From Isoetes taiwanensis (Eukaryota > Streptophyta > Lycopodiopsida > Isoetales > Isoetaceae), in NCBI GenBank assembly GCA_021234155.1, contig JAJEKV010000278.1, positions 188,001 through 252,000 of the forward strand: 64,000 nt of DNA, written 5' to 3'. Shown here in pieces: positions 23,900-34,369 of the stretch. Numbering within the stretch: position 1 is the stretch's first letter; the number at the start of each line of letters is the position of its first letter. The notes under the pieces were generated by a model. That model was not told the origin of the DNA. It did no database searches and worked only from the letters and a program-made list of their open reading frames with translations. Made by a program: the position numbers and the translations under genes.

Positions 23900-25507
23900 T
23901 TATAAGTTGAGCCTTCGTCCGATCATGACTCCTTCATTGTTCATTCCAGTACCAGAATCCTTTGTGACGGAGTGTCCAACATTACCTGGTGTCCCAATAA
24001 TTTCTACCGATTGACTAGACGATGTATTCGTATCCTCCGAGCAAGGTGGCTTTGTGATTCTAGGGGGCTTATAGCCTGCCCTGGGTGTACCGTATATAGC
24101 CTTGCTTTTATCAGGTCCTTCTTTTCTTGTCGATGTGCTGCCACTGATGCTTGCTGGTGCCTCAAGTTGCTTACGCAAAAATGACATTGGTTTTATGGTC
24201 CTTTCACATATAATGGCCATCATATTGTTCTGGTATCCAATTTTTAAATCACTGTTGGGATCAGCAGCAAGTTTTAGAGCCATCCCAATTAGAGTTTTCC
24301 GTACCTCAAGATATGAAAGATAAGAAATAATACTAGATTTGAGAACGGTTTTGAGACAATTTCGTAACAGGAACATCTGACCTGATACCGAAACTTCTGG
24401 GTAAATCTTGTCAAGGTTGTTAAACATGAACCATATTCCTTGATCCAGCCATGTCATATTCTCCTTGCATGTATTTCCTTTGGCCATCGGCTCACAGACA
24501 CATTTGAAATAAGGACACATTGTCCTCCAAATACGCTTTAGATAGAAGTCACCTCTTTCAATGTATGGGTAAGCCATATGCCCCTTTTGTTTAACATAGA
24601 TGCAGTCATCCTTATTACAGTGCTTGTCAAAGAACCTGTGGTCAAAGCGCAATTTAATCCGTTCCTTTCTGATCATTTTTTCCATATTCCCAAATTGCCT
24701 TTGCTTCCTTTGATCTCGCCTTTTTTGTAATATCTTTAAGAACATCCATGATGCTTCATTTATGGGTGCCAACGCCCCAAAATTTTTTGTTCTCCATATA
24801 CCCTGATTACAAAAGGCTGCATGCCCCTCCACTAGTCTTTCGGTAATGAGTGGGAATCTCTGGCAATTGTAAAGTGTAAACTCAAAGTCGCTATCCCCTT
24901 CACTGTTAGTGGACACCTTCGGTACCTTAAGTGCTGCCTTGTCCTGCTCAGATAGCAACCCTGCACCAAAGGGATCAGAATCTTCATTTATATCTTCATT
25001 GAGCACACTCATTTCATTCTTTACTGGTCCACGAGTTTTGCTGCCTGGGGGTTTCTTAATATTATTTGCCTGCTCCAGGGCAGCGACCCCGATGTGAAAT
25101 TCCTCTTTTGCCCGATCTTCCTCAATAGTATGCTGATAGATCCTTCTTGGCAGCTCCATGTAGATTTTATCAACTAATGCAACAGCATCGTCCCACTCCT
25201 TACCAATTTTACCTATGTCAATAATGGCTGCTAGCCATCCATTAAAGCCCAAATGCTCAATGGCTGAGTACTGCCCCTCCTTAATGGTGCTTTCTTTTTC
25301 CATAATCAACTGATGTATGAACATATTCTTAATGCAGCACATCAATGTTTGTACAGCATTATTAGGACATCCCACTTTCAGTTTATCATAGCCAATTTCC
25401 ACTAGTTCCTTGTTCCAAACAGGTGGTATAAATTCTGTATTATAGTCCTCCTGGACTTCAAATTTATCCTGCTCATGTATAATACACCAATACGTCAGTA
25501 CTTCCAT
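23900..25507 (-). CDS. ORF1 of the Penelope-like element, function unknown
   Basis: A single 535-codon frame lies 300 bp upstream of the RT frame on the same strand. The N-terminal half is helical and acidic. The middle has Cys/His clusters (HCNKDDC, CPYFKCVCEPM, CKENMTWLDQ) that could bind zinc. The C-terminus is Ser/Thr/Pro-rich and disordered. An in-frame acceptor, CATGAGCAG|GATAAATTT near 25468, suggests splicing to the RG-rich exon at 27573. No family is recognised. It is probably an RNA-binding or particle protein, or the N-terminal part of a longer RT protein (inference). Confidence 0.6.
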   Translation of the reverse strand: MEVLTYWCIIHEQDKFEVQEDYNTEFIPPVWNKELVEIGYDKLKVGCPNNAVQTLMCCIKNMFIHQLIMEKESTIKEGQYSAIEHLGFNGWLAAIIDIGKIGKEWDDAVALVDKIYMELPRRIYQHTIEEDRAKEEFHIGVAALEQANNIKKPPGSKTRGPVKNEMSVLNEDINEDSDPFGAGLLSEQDKAALKVPKVSTNSEGDSDFEFTLYNCQRFPLITERLVEGHAAFCNQGIWRTKNFGALAPINEASWMFLKILQKRRDQRKQRQFGNMEKMIRKERIKLRFDHRFFDKHCNKDDCIYVKQKGHMAYPYIERGDFYLKRIWRTMCPYFKCVCEPMAKGNTCKENMTWLDQGIWFMFNNLDKIYPEVSVSGQMFLLRNCLKTVLKSSIISYLSYLEVRKTLIGMALKLAADPNSDLKIGYQNNMMAIICERTIKPMSFLRKQLEAPASISGSTSTRKEGPDKSKAIYGTPRAGYKPPRITKPPCSEDTNTSSSQSVEIIGTPGNVGHSVTKDSGTGMNNEGVMIGRRLNL

Positions 25508-27372
25508 TTATACAATATCATACAATCATATCACAAAATGCTCATTTTCCAAGGGTAGATATTTCACCAGTAAAACTAGTGAGATGAAGTATCTAAAAAA
25601 AACCCAGACAGCACTAGCCTTGACATAAGCCATACTAGCCGCCTCTACATACCTCGGTCAATCCCTTGGTACTGTTATCACCCCAATCTAAGCCGAGCTA
25701 ACCTAGACTGGCATATCTATTCCCCTGGATTTCCTATTCAACCGAATAATACTTGCATAATGCCCATGTTACATATACTGCACCTATTAAATATGATATC
25801 CATTATCAAAATGTATATACAATTATCTTCCTACCATAAGCCCTGAGACATTCATTCTGCATTATTACACCTTATATGCATTAATGCCTTCCTTGTTTAC
25901 CACTATTTACTCATAATCCTATGGCTGCATACAAACAGGCCCATCATCATTGATTTCAAATTAGGATTCTAATTTCAAATTCAGCTCTAACTGTTTTCAT
26001 ATTAGAGTAGTACATATCTTATCCCCAATTTTAACCACTTGTACTTTACCATTGGTTTTAAAGTAAAATTTTAAGCATTACCATCTTTAATACATGCCGT
26101 TATACTACAGTTGTTTACAGATCATGCTCCAACATGAGAGGAGAGCATGAAAACTACCTACATGCTGTCAGAACATGCATATTTTCTTGCATATTTTCTG
26201 TTTCATATTTTATGAAATGGTTCCATGGTCTGCAAACTAATGCATTGACTCCTATATTTAACAGGGCTTTCGATCCTACATGTCTAGTCTTAAACCACTT
26301 CTTCATTTTTACTAATGGTCTTAGAGTTAAAATTCAAACCTTACCATCTATAATAAATGCCCTGCAGTTATTCCACGGTCATTTACAGATTTCTTTTTCA
26401 AATTTTCAAGTTATATACTCATTCAACATTATCTGATCATATGCAATACAAATACCTCTGCAAAAATATAACTGATATTGATCTGTTATTTCAAGTTTTC
26501 CAGCAGGATCACCTACTATATTAGCATATCCGAACATACTATAAGCCTTTTTAGAAAATGGCCAAATATCCTTACTATTGTTTATACTACACTTATACAA
26601 CCTGTTTCATGTAGGTACAACTATGCATAAATATGACTGCTACTAGTCTGTCCTTCAAGTTTTCCAGCAAGATCACTTACTATATTAGCATATCCGAGCT
26701 AAGCCTTTTAGAAAATGGCCAGATATCCTTACTACTGTTAACACTACCATTACAAAACCTGTTTTATGTAGGTACACATATACAGATTTCAGGAACTCCT
26801 GCTGCTAAGTGAATCATGTATCATCCAGATAATACTCTCGATCTTGGGACATAAAAAAGACAAACGGAGAAGAAACACCGTACCTGCAGCCAAACAAGCA
26901 AACATTAGCAATATTCTTGGTAATGATGCAAGGGCCAAAAGGTACATTGGTGTTTCTTGGCTTATCGCCCTTCACCTTTTGTACCTTTTATGCCCTTGAT
27001 CGAGAATAATATCCTAGTACAGTAATAATGAAAACTATAATTGAGACATAAGCCACGGTTTGTTCTTATGCCATTAAGTCATATATGTTACAGTTCAGCA
27101 ATAAATCATATGGTCTAAGCGAATGTACTTTCTGTCCTGCATCTCATCAGTCTATGCCATGTAAATACTGTTAGTCATGTGCCCAGACTTATTTGTTGAC
27201 TGTATTTCAATATTTAGTAACGATACTCATTCCACTAATATTCCAATGACGTCTTCAAATTTAGAGCAGCATATCTTGAACATATGTTCCTACGTCTATA
27301 TTATCAGTTTACCTCCTTTGTTACTATTTGGATGTTGCCATATGCAGCCATGCTTATAAAGGCCCATAATAC

Positions 27373-27573
27373 CTGATTATCGCCATGCTCCTGGTAGTAA
27401 TCTTCATCATCCTGAGTTTCCGGGACATAATCATCCGGTAGCTGCCCTCCTTGCCTGTAGTTACTCTGCCTATTTCTATTGTAGGCATTATTTCTCCTGC
27501 TAAAGAACTCCCCACTTCCATCACTATAGCTGCGTTTGTTATCAAATCCTCTTCCTCTACCGGATCTATCCAT
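27373..27573 (-). CDS. RG-rich first exon of the Penelope-like gene
   Basis: It starts MDRSGRGRGFDNKRSYSDG and continues through YNRNRQSNYRQGGQ to an acidic end, QDDEDYYQEHGDNQ, directly followed by a donor (CAG|GTATTATG). Arg/Gly/Tyr/Asn-rich disordered segments of this kind are typical of RNA-binding proteins. The predicted partner is the acceptor near 25468. That splice is inferred from border motifs and phase and was not tested against RNA. Confidence 0.5.
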
Positions 27574-27731
27574 GCTCTCGAAATAAAAAAGCGAGTAGTT
27601 CAAGCGCACCACTCAAGTTCCCTATTCACCGAGCGTCAACTTGGGCCACGAAAAAAAGCTTCTTCTTCTTCCCATACGAAATCACCCATGGCTGATTTTT
27701 AATTTTTATGGATACATATTCCTTGCCGTGC

Positions 27732-27857
27732 TTACTCTTTCCGGCCTGCCCACAGCAATAAATCTTTTAGGTCTACCTTGCAGTCTTGGAAAGTGTCCCC
27801 CTTTGTATCCATCATAAATGATTCAACACCTTTACACCTTTTCTTAAACCCTTCAAC
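27732..27857 (-). pseudogene. Remnant of a second Penelope-like RT C-terminus
   Basis: The frame FKKRCKGVESFMMDTKG...CKVDLKDLLLW resembles the last 40 residues of the RT at 21522-21660 (NGFDKKGLKTRV...GLKFDAEEVVRVL) in spacing and residue type. It ends in a stop at 27732. It is read as the tail of an upstream tandem copy lost by truncation. Confidence 0.4.
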
Positions 27858-28147
27858 AAATCTCGGGCTCAGGACATCTGGTCCTTGGCTTAATTCTCGG
27901 CAGGGCCATAACGTCACTTGTCAGCAGTACATGGTTTTGCCCCATCACGTTTTCATCCATACCACATTTTTTAAAAACAACTAAGGGTATCATTTAAATT
28001 CAATACTAATTTAAAGTAGTATAAACTCTACATCAAAGATGTTTTTCTTAAAAAAAACCCCGCCAATTGCTAGATCTAGTGCATCCTGGTTGTTAACAAC
28101 GTTTAGGTACATAAGACTCAAAATATGTTAGTCAGTGTCATAAATAG
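27858..28147 (-). repeat. Block C', junction block right of the Penelope-like unit
   Basis: The block is near-identical to 21044-21337. On its right, after poly-A, it meets the donor half of TNP2 intron 4 (ATGAAGTGAG...), so the insertion lies in the intron's own poly-T tract. Confidence 0.75.
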
Positions 28148-28229
28148 AAAAAAAAAAAAAAAAAAAAAAAATGAAGTGAGAAAAAAAAAATGACGAACGA
28201 AAACTTGTAACTCGAACCAAATTACTAAC

Positions 28230-28501
28230 CTGAGAAGACCATCTACACTATTATTACTCCAGTTGAATTTGTGTTGTAGGTTGAGGATGAGTATGCATGC
28301 GGCTAGACGCGATATCTTTCCATTTGGGTATAGTGGTTTGCTGGTCTCTTTCTCTAGAACTGTGATAGGTCTCTCATCATCACCATTTGCATCATTGTTA
28401 GAGTTATTGGTTGGGAAGTAATTTTGTATAGCTTCCATCAAACCACTCTCAGCATGAAAGCCACTTTCAGCACATGAGTTTTCATTCCCATCATCGCTTG
28501 A
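28230..28501 (-). CDS. TNP2 transposase exon 4
   Basis: The acceptor TTTGCAG and donor CTCAG|GTTAGTAATTT bracket 272 bp. Translation runs from SSDDGNENSC to KPLYPNGKISRLAACILILNL and WSNNSVDGLL, the region just before the TNP2 core in CACTA transposases. It joins in phase to exon 3 (ending 46281) and to exon 5 (starting 10960; CTC AG|T TTG CTA). The flanking introns are now about 17 kb each because of nested insertions; the original intron 4 was probably about 90 bp with a poly-T tract. Confidence 0.75.
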
Positions 28502-28574
28502 CTGCAAATTCACAAGTCAAATTTATTTGTTTGTGGGAATTTATACATGTCACGATAAAAAAAAAAAAAACGAA

Positions 28575-28720
28575 AAACAAAAAGATAAGATAAGATAAGA
28601 TAAGATAAGATAAGATAAGATAAGAATTTTTACGTCCACGGGAACCCAACGGGTTATGGGACGGCACATGCAAGGGCAACAACCCATCTAAAACCCGGGG
28701 ACTAGGCCCCATCACTAAAT
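28575..28720 (-). mobile_element. Non-LTR retrotransposon 3' end with TTATC tail
   Basis: On the minus strand a sequence ending GTTGGGTTCCCGTGGACG and TAAAAATTC is followed by about eight TTATC repeats. The same 3' signature (GTTGGTCTCCGTGGACG plus ATTCT repeats) occurs at 30362-30422 and 60213 onward. It is 5'-truncated to about 100 bp. The duplicate in segment B lies at 18350-18475. Confidence 0.6.
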
Positions 28721-28790
28721 ACAATAACCAAATATTAAAAGGCTACCAAGAATAAGAGAAGATAATGCATTGGAAATAAGATTATAAACA

Positions 28791-29394
28791 TGTTGGATTT
28801 GGCTATCAGGTAATGTTAATCACAACCTCTCTAGATCAATTCACAATGCATTAATGCAAGATAAGCAATGCACTAATGGGAATAACCTTTTGAATAACTT
28901 TCACACAACTAAGACCATATGATAACTAATGATATTAATCATTTCGAATCATTGGGTACTGTAGCAATTTGGGCACTGTAGCTCGGGTATTGACCCGAAC
29001 ACTGTAGCTAGGTTGACCTGCAAGATAAACAATCTTAGAACACGATCTCTTGACTTAATTCCTCCTTGATTTACAATTCCGGCCCTGATCATCAAGTCGG
29101 CCTTCTCTGCAACTTATAGAGTTCGTTGCCGGTGGTTTTGGCTATGGATAAGGCCGCCTAGCCGAGCTCCTATTTGAATGGAGCTTTCCCCCTAAAATAA
29201 GTGCCACCTTTAACTTTATATTTAGCATCTGGTTCACCAATAAACCTTGAACCTATATATACAACCTTTAACCCTTTATATTTACAACGTAGGGTTAAAC
29301 TTTGAAGAATAGCTATGCACAGAGATTTGTATAGATTGAGTATGTGAACCTGTGTCAGAGAATTATGTGATGACCATAACTTAGAATTCCAACA
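28791..29394 (-). repeat. Copia 3' LTR
   Basis: 604 bp, starting TGTTGG and ending CCAACA. The adjoining TTCCTCCTTCAGC is the complement of the polypurine tract that primes plus-strand synthesis. Confidence 0.9.
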
Positions 29395-32300
29395 TTCCTC
29401 CTTCAGCACATAATTCTGCAATCTTCAGATCAGCCTTGAATTGTTTGAACTTGTTTTCTGGTAAAGCTTTTGTAAATATATCTGCAATTTGCTTTGATGT
29501 GTTGACATATGCCATCTGTATGTACCTTTTCCCCGCCAAGTCCCTGATGAAGTGAACATTTAACTCAACATGTTTGGTCCTTTCGTGTTGCACAGGATTT
29601 TTCACAATAGCTATGCAGCTTTGGCTGTCAGTCATGATCTGTGTTGGCTCTGTTTGTTTGCATTCAAGTTCATCCAGTAATCTCCTTAACCATGAAACTT
29701 CTTTTGCTACTAAAGAGGCAGCTGTGTACTCAGCTTCTGCTGAAGACATTGCAATAGCACTTTGCTTTTTGCTCCTCCAAGTGTTAGCTCCCCCACCCAA
29801 GAAGATTACATATCCTGAAGTGGATTTTCTGCAAGATAAATCCCCTCCCCAGTCTGCATCACTGTATGCAACTAACTCTAAATTCTTTGAGTAAAAAATT
29901 ATTCCATGCCTCTTAATACCTTTTAGGTACTTGAGAACACGCTTTCCTGCAATCCAGTGGTGTTTGGTAGGATTATGGCACCTTCTGCTCAGTATGTTCA
30001 CAATGTAAGCAATGTCAGGTCTCGTATTGTTTGCTAAATAAAGCAAACATCCTATTAAGGATCTGTATGGCACATTTTCCATATCTTTAATATCCTTTTC
30101 TGTAAGAGGTTTCTCATCAGTCAATCTATGTCCTGGAACTGCTGGTGTTTTTGCTGGATGAGCATCCACAAGATTAAATCTTTTTAGCATGTTTTCAATA
30201 TGCTTGCATTGCTGAAGTTTCAAGATCCCTTGACTCCTGTTTCTACTTACTTCAATCCCCAAAAATTTCTTTAGCTCACCTAGGTCAGACATTTGAAACC
30301 TAGAGTTCAAGATCCTCTTACAATGATTGAGAATATCTATGTGATTTGCTGCCATGATGCAGTCATCAACATAGAATAGAATAGAATAGAATATGATTTT
30401 ATCGTCCACGGAGACCAACAAAAAAAATTTGGACCATTTTTCGATTTATGAGTGCTATTGTGCAGAATTTTTCCCCTTCATTATACCTATAAAGGTTTCC
30501 ATCATTTTGGAGTTTTTTGAAGCCTTGCTCTCTGAGAAAACTGTCCATGCAAAAATACCACTCCCTGGGGGACTGTTTTAAACCATATACAGCCCTATTT
30601 AATCTCCAAACTTTGCTTTGTCCTTCTATGAATCCTGATGGTTGTTTCATGAAAACCTTTTCTTCTAACTTAGCATTCAAGAATGCAGTTTTGACATCCA
30701 TATGGTGCAGTTCTAAATCCCATGCATTTGCTAGTGCCAATAGAATTCTGACACTTGTCAGCTTAACAATAGGGGAGTAGGTTTCATCAAAATCTCGGCC
30801 CTTGTTTTTAGTGTACCCTTTTGCCACAAGTCTTGCTTTAAACTTTTGACTTCTATCTGCATTTTCCTTAATTTTAAATAACCATTTGCATCCTATCACA
30901 TTTTGACCTGCTGGCTGATTTACAACTTCATATGTTTAGGTTTTCTTGAATGATTCTAACTCATCATTCATGGCTTCCATCCATTTTGCTTTATCTTCAC
31001 TTTCCATTGCTTCCTCATAAGTAGTGGGGATTAATGCATCTTCCAGAATAGCCATTATCTGCTCATGATCTTCATTTTGTTTTTCAATTCTTCTGCTCCT
31101 TCCCATGCTATTTCTGCCATATTGATCAAGATCAACTGCTGCCTCTTTCAAAAGTTTTTCTCCTTGTGTTTTCCTTTTGTATGGCAAGTCATGAATGCTG
31201 GGATCTAGATTGTTACTTGCTTCTATATGAGTTTCACTTGAAGGATCAGATTTATCATCTGTTTTGGTCACATGTTCATCATTGTTTTCTGCTGAGTCGA
31301 GGTCAACCTGTAGCTGTTCCTTTTCAACTGTGACATCACTATCTTTAGCTGCTATTTTTCGGGCATATCTATCTTTATACAAGATATTTTCATCGAAATA
31401 AACATCCCTGCTAATAATGACTTTCTTGTTCTCTGGTACATAGATCCTGTATCCCTTTGTTTCCTCATCATATCCCACCAGGAAACCAATGTCAGCCTTG
31501 TTATCTAATTTCCTTCTGAGGTCACTTGGGATATGTGCATATACTAGACACCCATAGGTTTTGAACATTTCATAATTTATTTTTGCACTTCCTTTAGACC
31601 ATAGCAAATCAGGAATATTACCTTTGATGCTCGAGGAAGGGAGTTTGTTTTGTACATATATGGCAGTCTTTAATGCTTCTTCCCAAAGGTAGTTTGGTAG
31701 ACCACTTTTCTTGATCATAGATCTTACTGCATCCATAATGGTCCTGTTCTTTCTTTCTGCTACTCCATTTTGTTGAGGACTGTATCTGCAAGTTAACTGT
31801 CTTCTAATGCCATTAGCAATGCAAAATAATTTGAATTTTGAAGATAGGTATTCTCCTCCTCTATCTGATCAAATGCATTTTAGTTCTTTCCCTGAATCCC
31901 TTTCCATTTCAGCAACATACTGTTTGAATGCATTGAGAGCCTGTGATTTTCTTTCTAGACAATAACATTTACATTTTCTAGAGTAGTCATCAATAAATGA
32001 GATAAAATACCTTTTGTTTGTCCTCCCTTTGACATTTAGTGGTCCACATAGGTCTGTACGCACCAGCTCAAGCATATCTTTTGCCCTGGTTTTGGATTTC
32101 ACAAATGGCAGTCTATTCATTTTCCCAAGCATGCAACCTTCACAAAGGAATTTATCAGTTTTCAGATCATTGCAACTTATCAACCCTTTCTTTGCTAAAT
32201 GCTTTATGTTGTTGCAATGAGTATGGGCCAGCCTGTTGTGCCTAAGTTCAAATTCCTGGATATTTATGGTGTTGACACTGTTACAAACCAGATTATCCAT

Positions 32301-33660
32301 TTGGAAGAGATTTCCAACTCTCTTTGCATAGAATTTCAATTCATTGCCAAAATAGATGTTACAACCTTTCGATTCAAAATGAACTCTATATCCTAAGTCC
32401 ACAAATTGACTGACTGAAACAAGATTTTTAATTATGGTAGGTACACACAGTACATTCTCAATGTCAACAATGTTTCCATTTAGATCAGTGAGCTGCAGCA
32501 GACCCCTCCCTTCAATTTCTTGGAGTTCCCCATTTCCAACTTGAATCCTTTTGGAATTAGATGTAACCAGGTTCTTTAATAGATCAGTAGATTGGACTAC
32601 TGATCTTTCAGCTCCACTATCAACTATAAGAGGATCAACTCTATTAGCATTCGGATTTTTTTCAAAAATAGCTAAAGTTTGATTTACCTCATTTTCTTCT
32701 TCATCCTCAGAGTTGTCTTTTTCCACTTGTTCCTTGGCAACAAATGCTCCAGCTGAATTTCTACCACGTCCCCTGCTAGAACTTCCTCTTCCCCCTCTAG
32801 TTGCAGATCCCTTGTTATTTCCCTTTCCATGATCTTTTGGGGTAGGGCACTTGGCTGCAACGTGCCCTTTTCCTCCATAGGTGTAACAATTGAAATCCCT
32901 TTTTAATTTTCGACAATCACTCTTAAAGTGCCATGTCTTATGACAATTATAGCAAAAAGGATTTCGGGAGCCTCTTCTCTTTCTCTTATAATTTTCTTCT
33001 GCTCAAACTCTGTTCTTAGAACATTCTCTGCTTCTTCCCTTGATTTACTCATGTTTCTAATAAATAGAGACAGATTTTCATTATCACTAACTGCTCTGGA
33101 TATTTGAAGAACTTGGCTTCTTTCACTGACATTCACTCCAGCACCAGCCAAGTCAGCTATTATGTTATCAAATTTATTAAAAAAATCAGATACATCTTCT
33201 TCCTCTTTTAGTTTCAGGCCCCTTAATTCATTTTCAAGCAAATCTATTTGGGATGAAGTCTTTTCTTCATAATGTTTTAATAAAAAACTCCACATCTGCT
33301 TAGGACTTAAATTTCTCAACTTAAGCCTAATGGTAGGGCTTACCTTGCAGGTAATTATGCCTTGAGCCTCCTTAACCTTTGAGTATAAGGACCTCCCAGT
33401 TCCCACATGACTGCCACCAGCTGTTCCTTCTGCAGTTGCTGCTCCAAGACCTGCATGTTCTCTCATGTTAACAGATCCCTCAGAAATAGACCTGGTAAGG
33501 TGTTCATGTTGACATTTTTGCCTCCATCTGGATCAACAAGATCCCAGAGATCCTCAACTTCCAAGATGTGCTTCACAGCATCCTTCCACACCTGGAATCC
33601 TGGTCCACCCTTGTAGACCTCCACTGTGCTTAAGAGACTAGCTCCAAATCTGTTGGACAT
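29381..33660 (-). pseudogene. Copia Gag-Pol polyprotein, disabled
   Basis: Gag starts MSNRFGAS near 33660, with a UBN2-like region (WSFLLKHYEEKTSSQ, FFNKFDNIIADLAGAG) and two CCHC-type knuckles around 32960-32840. Protease has VDSGAERSVV. Integrase has HNRLAH and CEGCMLGK, then LVRTDLCGPL and FIDDYSR. RT has FLNAKLEEKVFMKQP and YVDD; RNase H has YSDADWGGD and SSAEAEYTA. Defects are a TGA at about 31868 inside integrase (CGA expected before SDRGGEY), a stop at about 30938 before the RT, Gag frameshifts near 33465 and 32900, and a pentanucleotide-tailed insertion directly before YVDD. The copy cannot make a full polyprotein. Confidence 0.92.
30362..30422 (-). mobile_element. Tiny non-LTR 3' end with ATTCT tail inside copia RT
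   Basis: The sense strand reads GTTGGTCTCCGTGGACGATA, AAATCAT, and then repeated ATTCT, placed between KMVQIFF and YVDD of the copia RT. The tail repeat overlaps the codons for FYVDD, which suggests integration at a TTCTAT sequence. The same fragment is at 20130-20190 in segment B. Confidence 0.6.
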
Positions 33661-33702
33661 ATTTAAGATGCAAAAATAACACAAGGTTCAACAGGATTAT
33701 AA

Positions 33703-33714
33703 GCTCTGATACCA
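33703..33714 (-). promoter_or_regulatory. Copia primer-binding site
   Basis: GCTCTGATACCA (reverse complement TGGTATCAGAGC) lies two bases from the LTR start at 33717, matching initiator tRNA-Met priming. Confidence 0.9.
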
Positions 33715-34369
33715 ATTGTTGGATTTGGCTACCAAGCAATGTTAATCACAACCTCTCTAGATCAATTCACAATGCATTAATGCAAGATAAGCAATGCACT
33801 AATGGGAATAACCTTTTGAATAACTTTCACACAACTAAGACCATATGATAACTAATGATATTAATCATTTCGAATCATTGGGTACTATAGCAATTTGGGC
33901 ACTGTAACTCGGGTATTGACCCGAACACTGTAGCTAGGTTGACCTGCAAGATAAACAATCTTAGAACACGATCTCTTGACTTAATTCCTCCTTGATTTAC
34001 AATTCCGGCCAACTGATCATCAAGTCGGCCTTCTCTGCAACTTATAGAGTTCGTTGCCGGCGGTTTTGGCTATGGATAAGGCTGCCTAGCCGAGCTCCTA
34101 TTTGAATGGAGCTTTCCCTCTAAAATAAGTGCCACCTTTAAGGGTAAAAGCACGCTGTGGTGTATCAAAAACGTGCATTTTGACGCCACATTTTGGCACC
34201 ACCTTTGTGGTAGAATCGGGTGGTGCATACCGAAGCGGAGATTGCGGGAGTGCGAATTAATGAGCATCGGTTATTTTGAATTTTATGCCACGTCATTGTC
34301 CACCTTTTTGAATTAAGAAATAATCACCTCTTCTCTGTTTTTTTGCCGCTTCTTGCCGATTGAACCCTA

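Larger units (their letters stand above)
21338..27857 (-). mobile_element. Penelope-like retroelement (reverse-transcriptase unit D)
   Basis: Read on the minus strand, this unit has an RG-rich first exon, a large first ORF, a reverse transcriptase ORF and a 3' end (GGAGGTAGGATTTTTTTT at 21338) shared with block X. Identical 290-bp blocks bracket it (27858-28147 and 21044-21337), as expected when Penelope-like elements lie in tandem. No LTR polyprotein, integrase or RNase H is present. No GIY-YIG endonuclease or hammerhead core was recognised. The 5' noncoding part (25540-27300) contains a ~165-bp tandem duplication (26450-26615 and 26617-26775). Confidence 0.6.

Noticed and set aside
21338-28147. 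Hammerhead ribozyme in the Penelope-like repeats
   Set aside because: The CTGANGA and GAAA core pair with correct spacing was looked for in blocks C, C', X and the 3' end and not found by eye.
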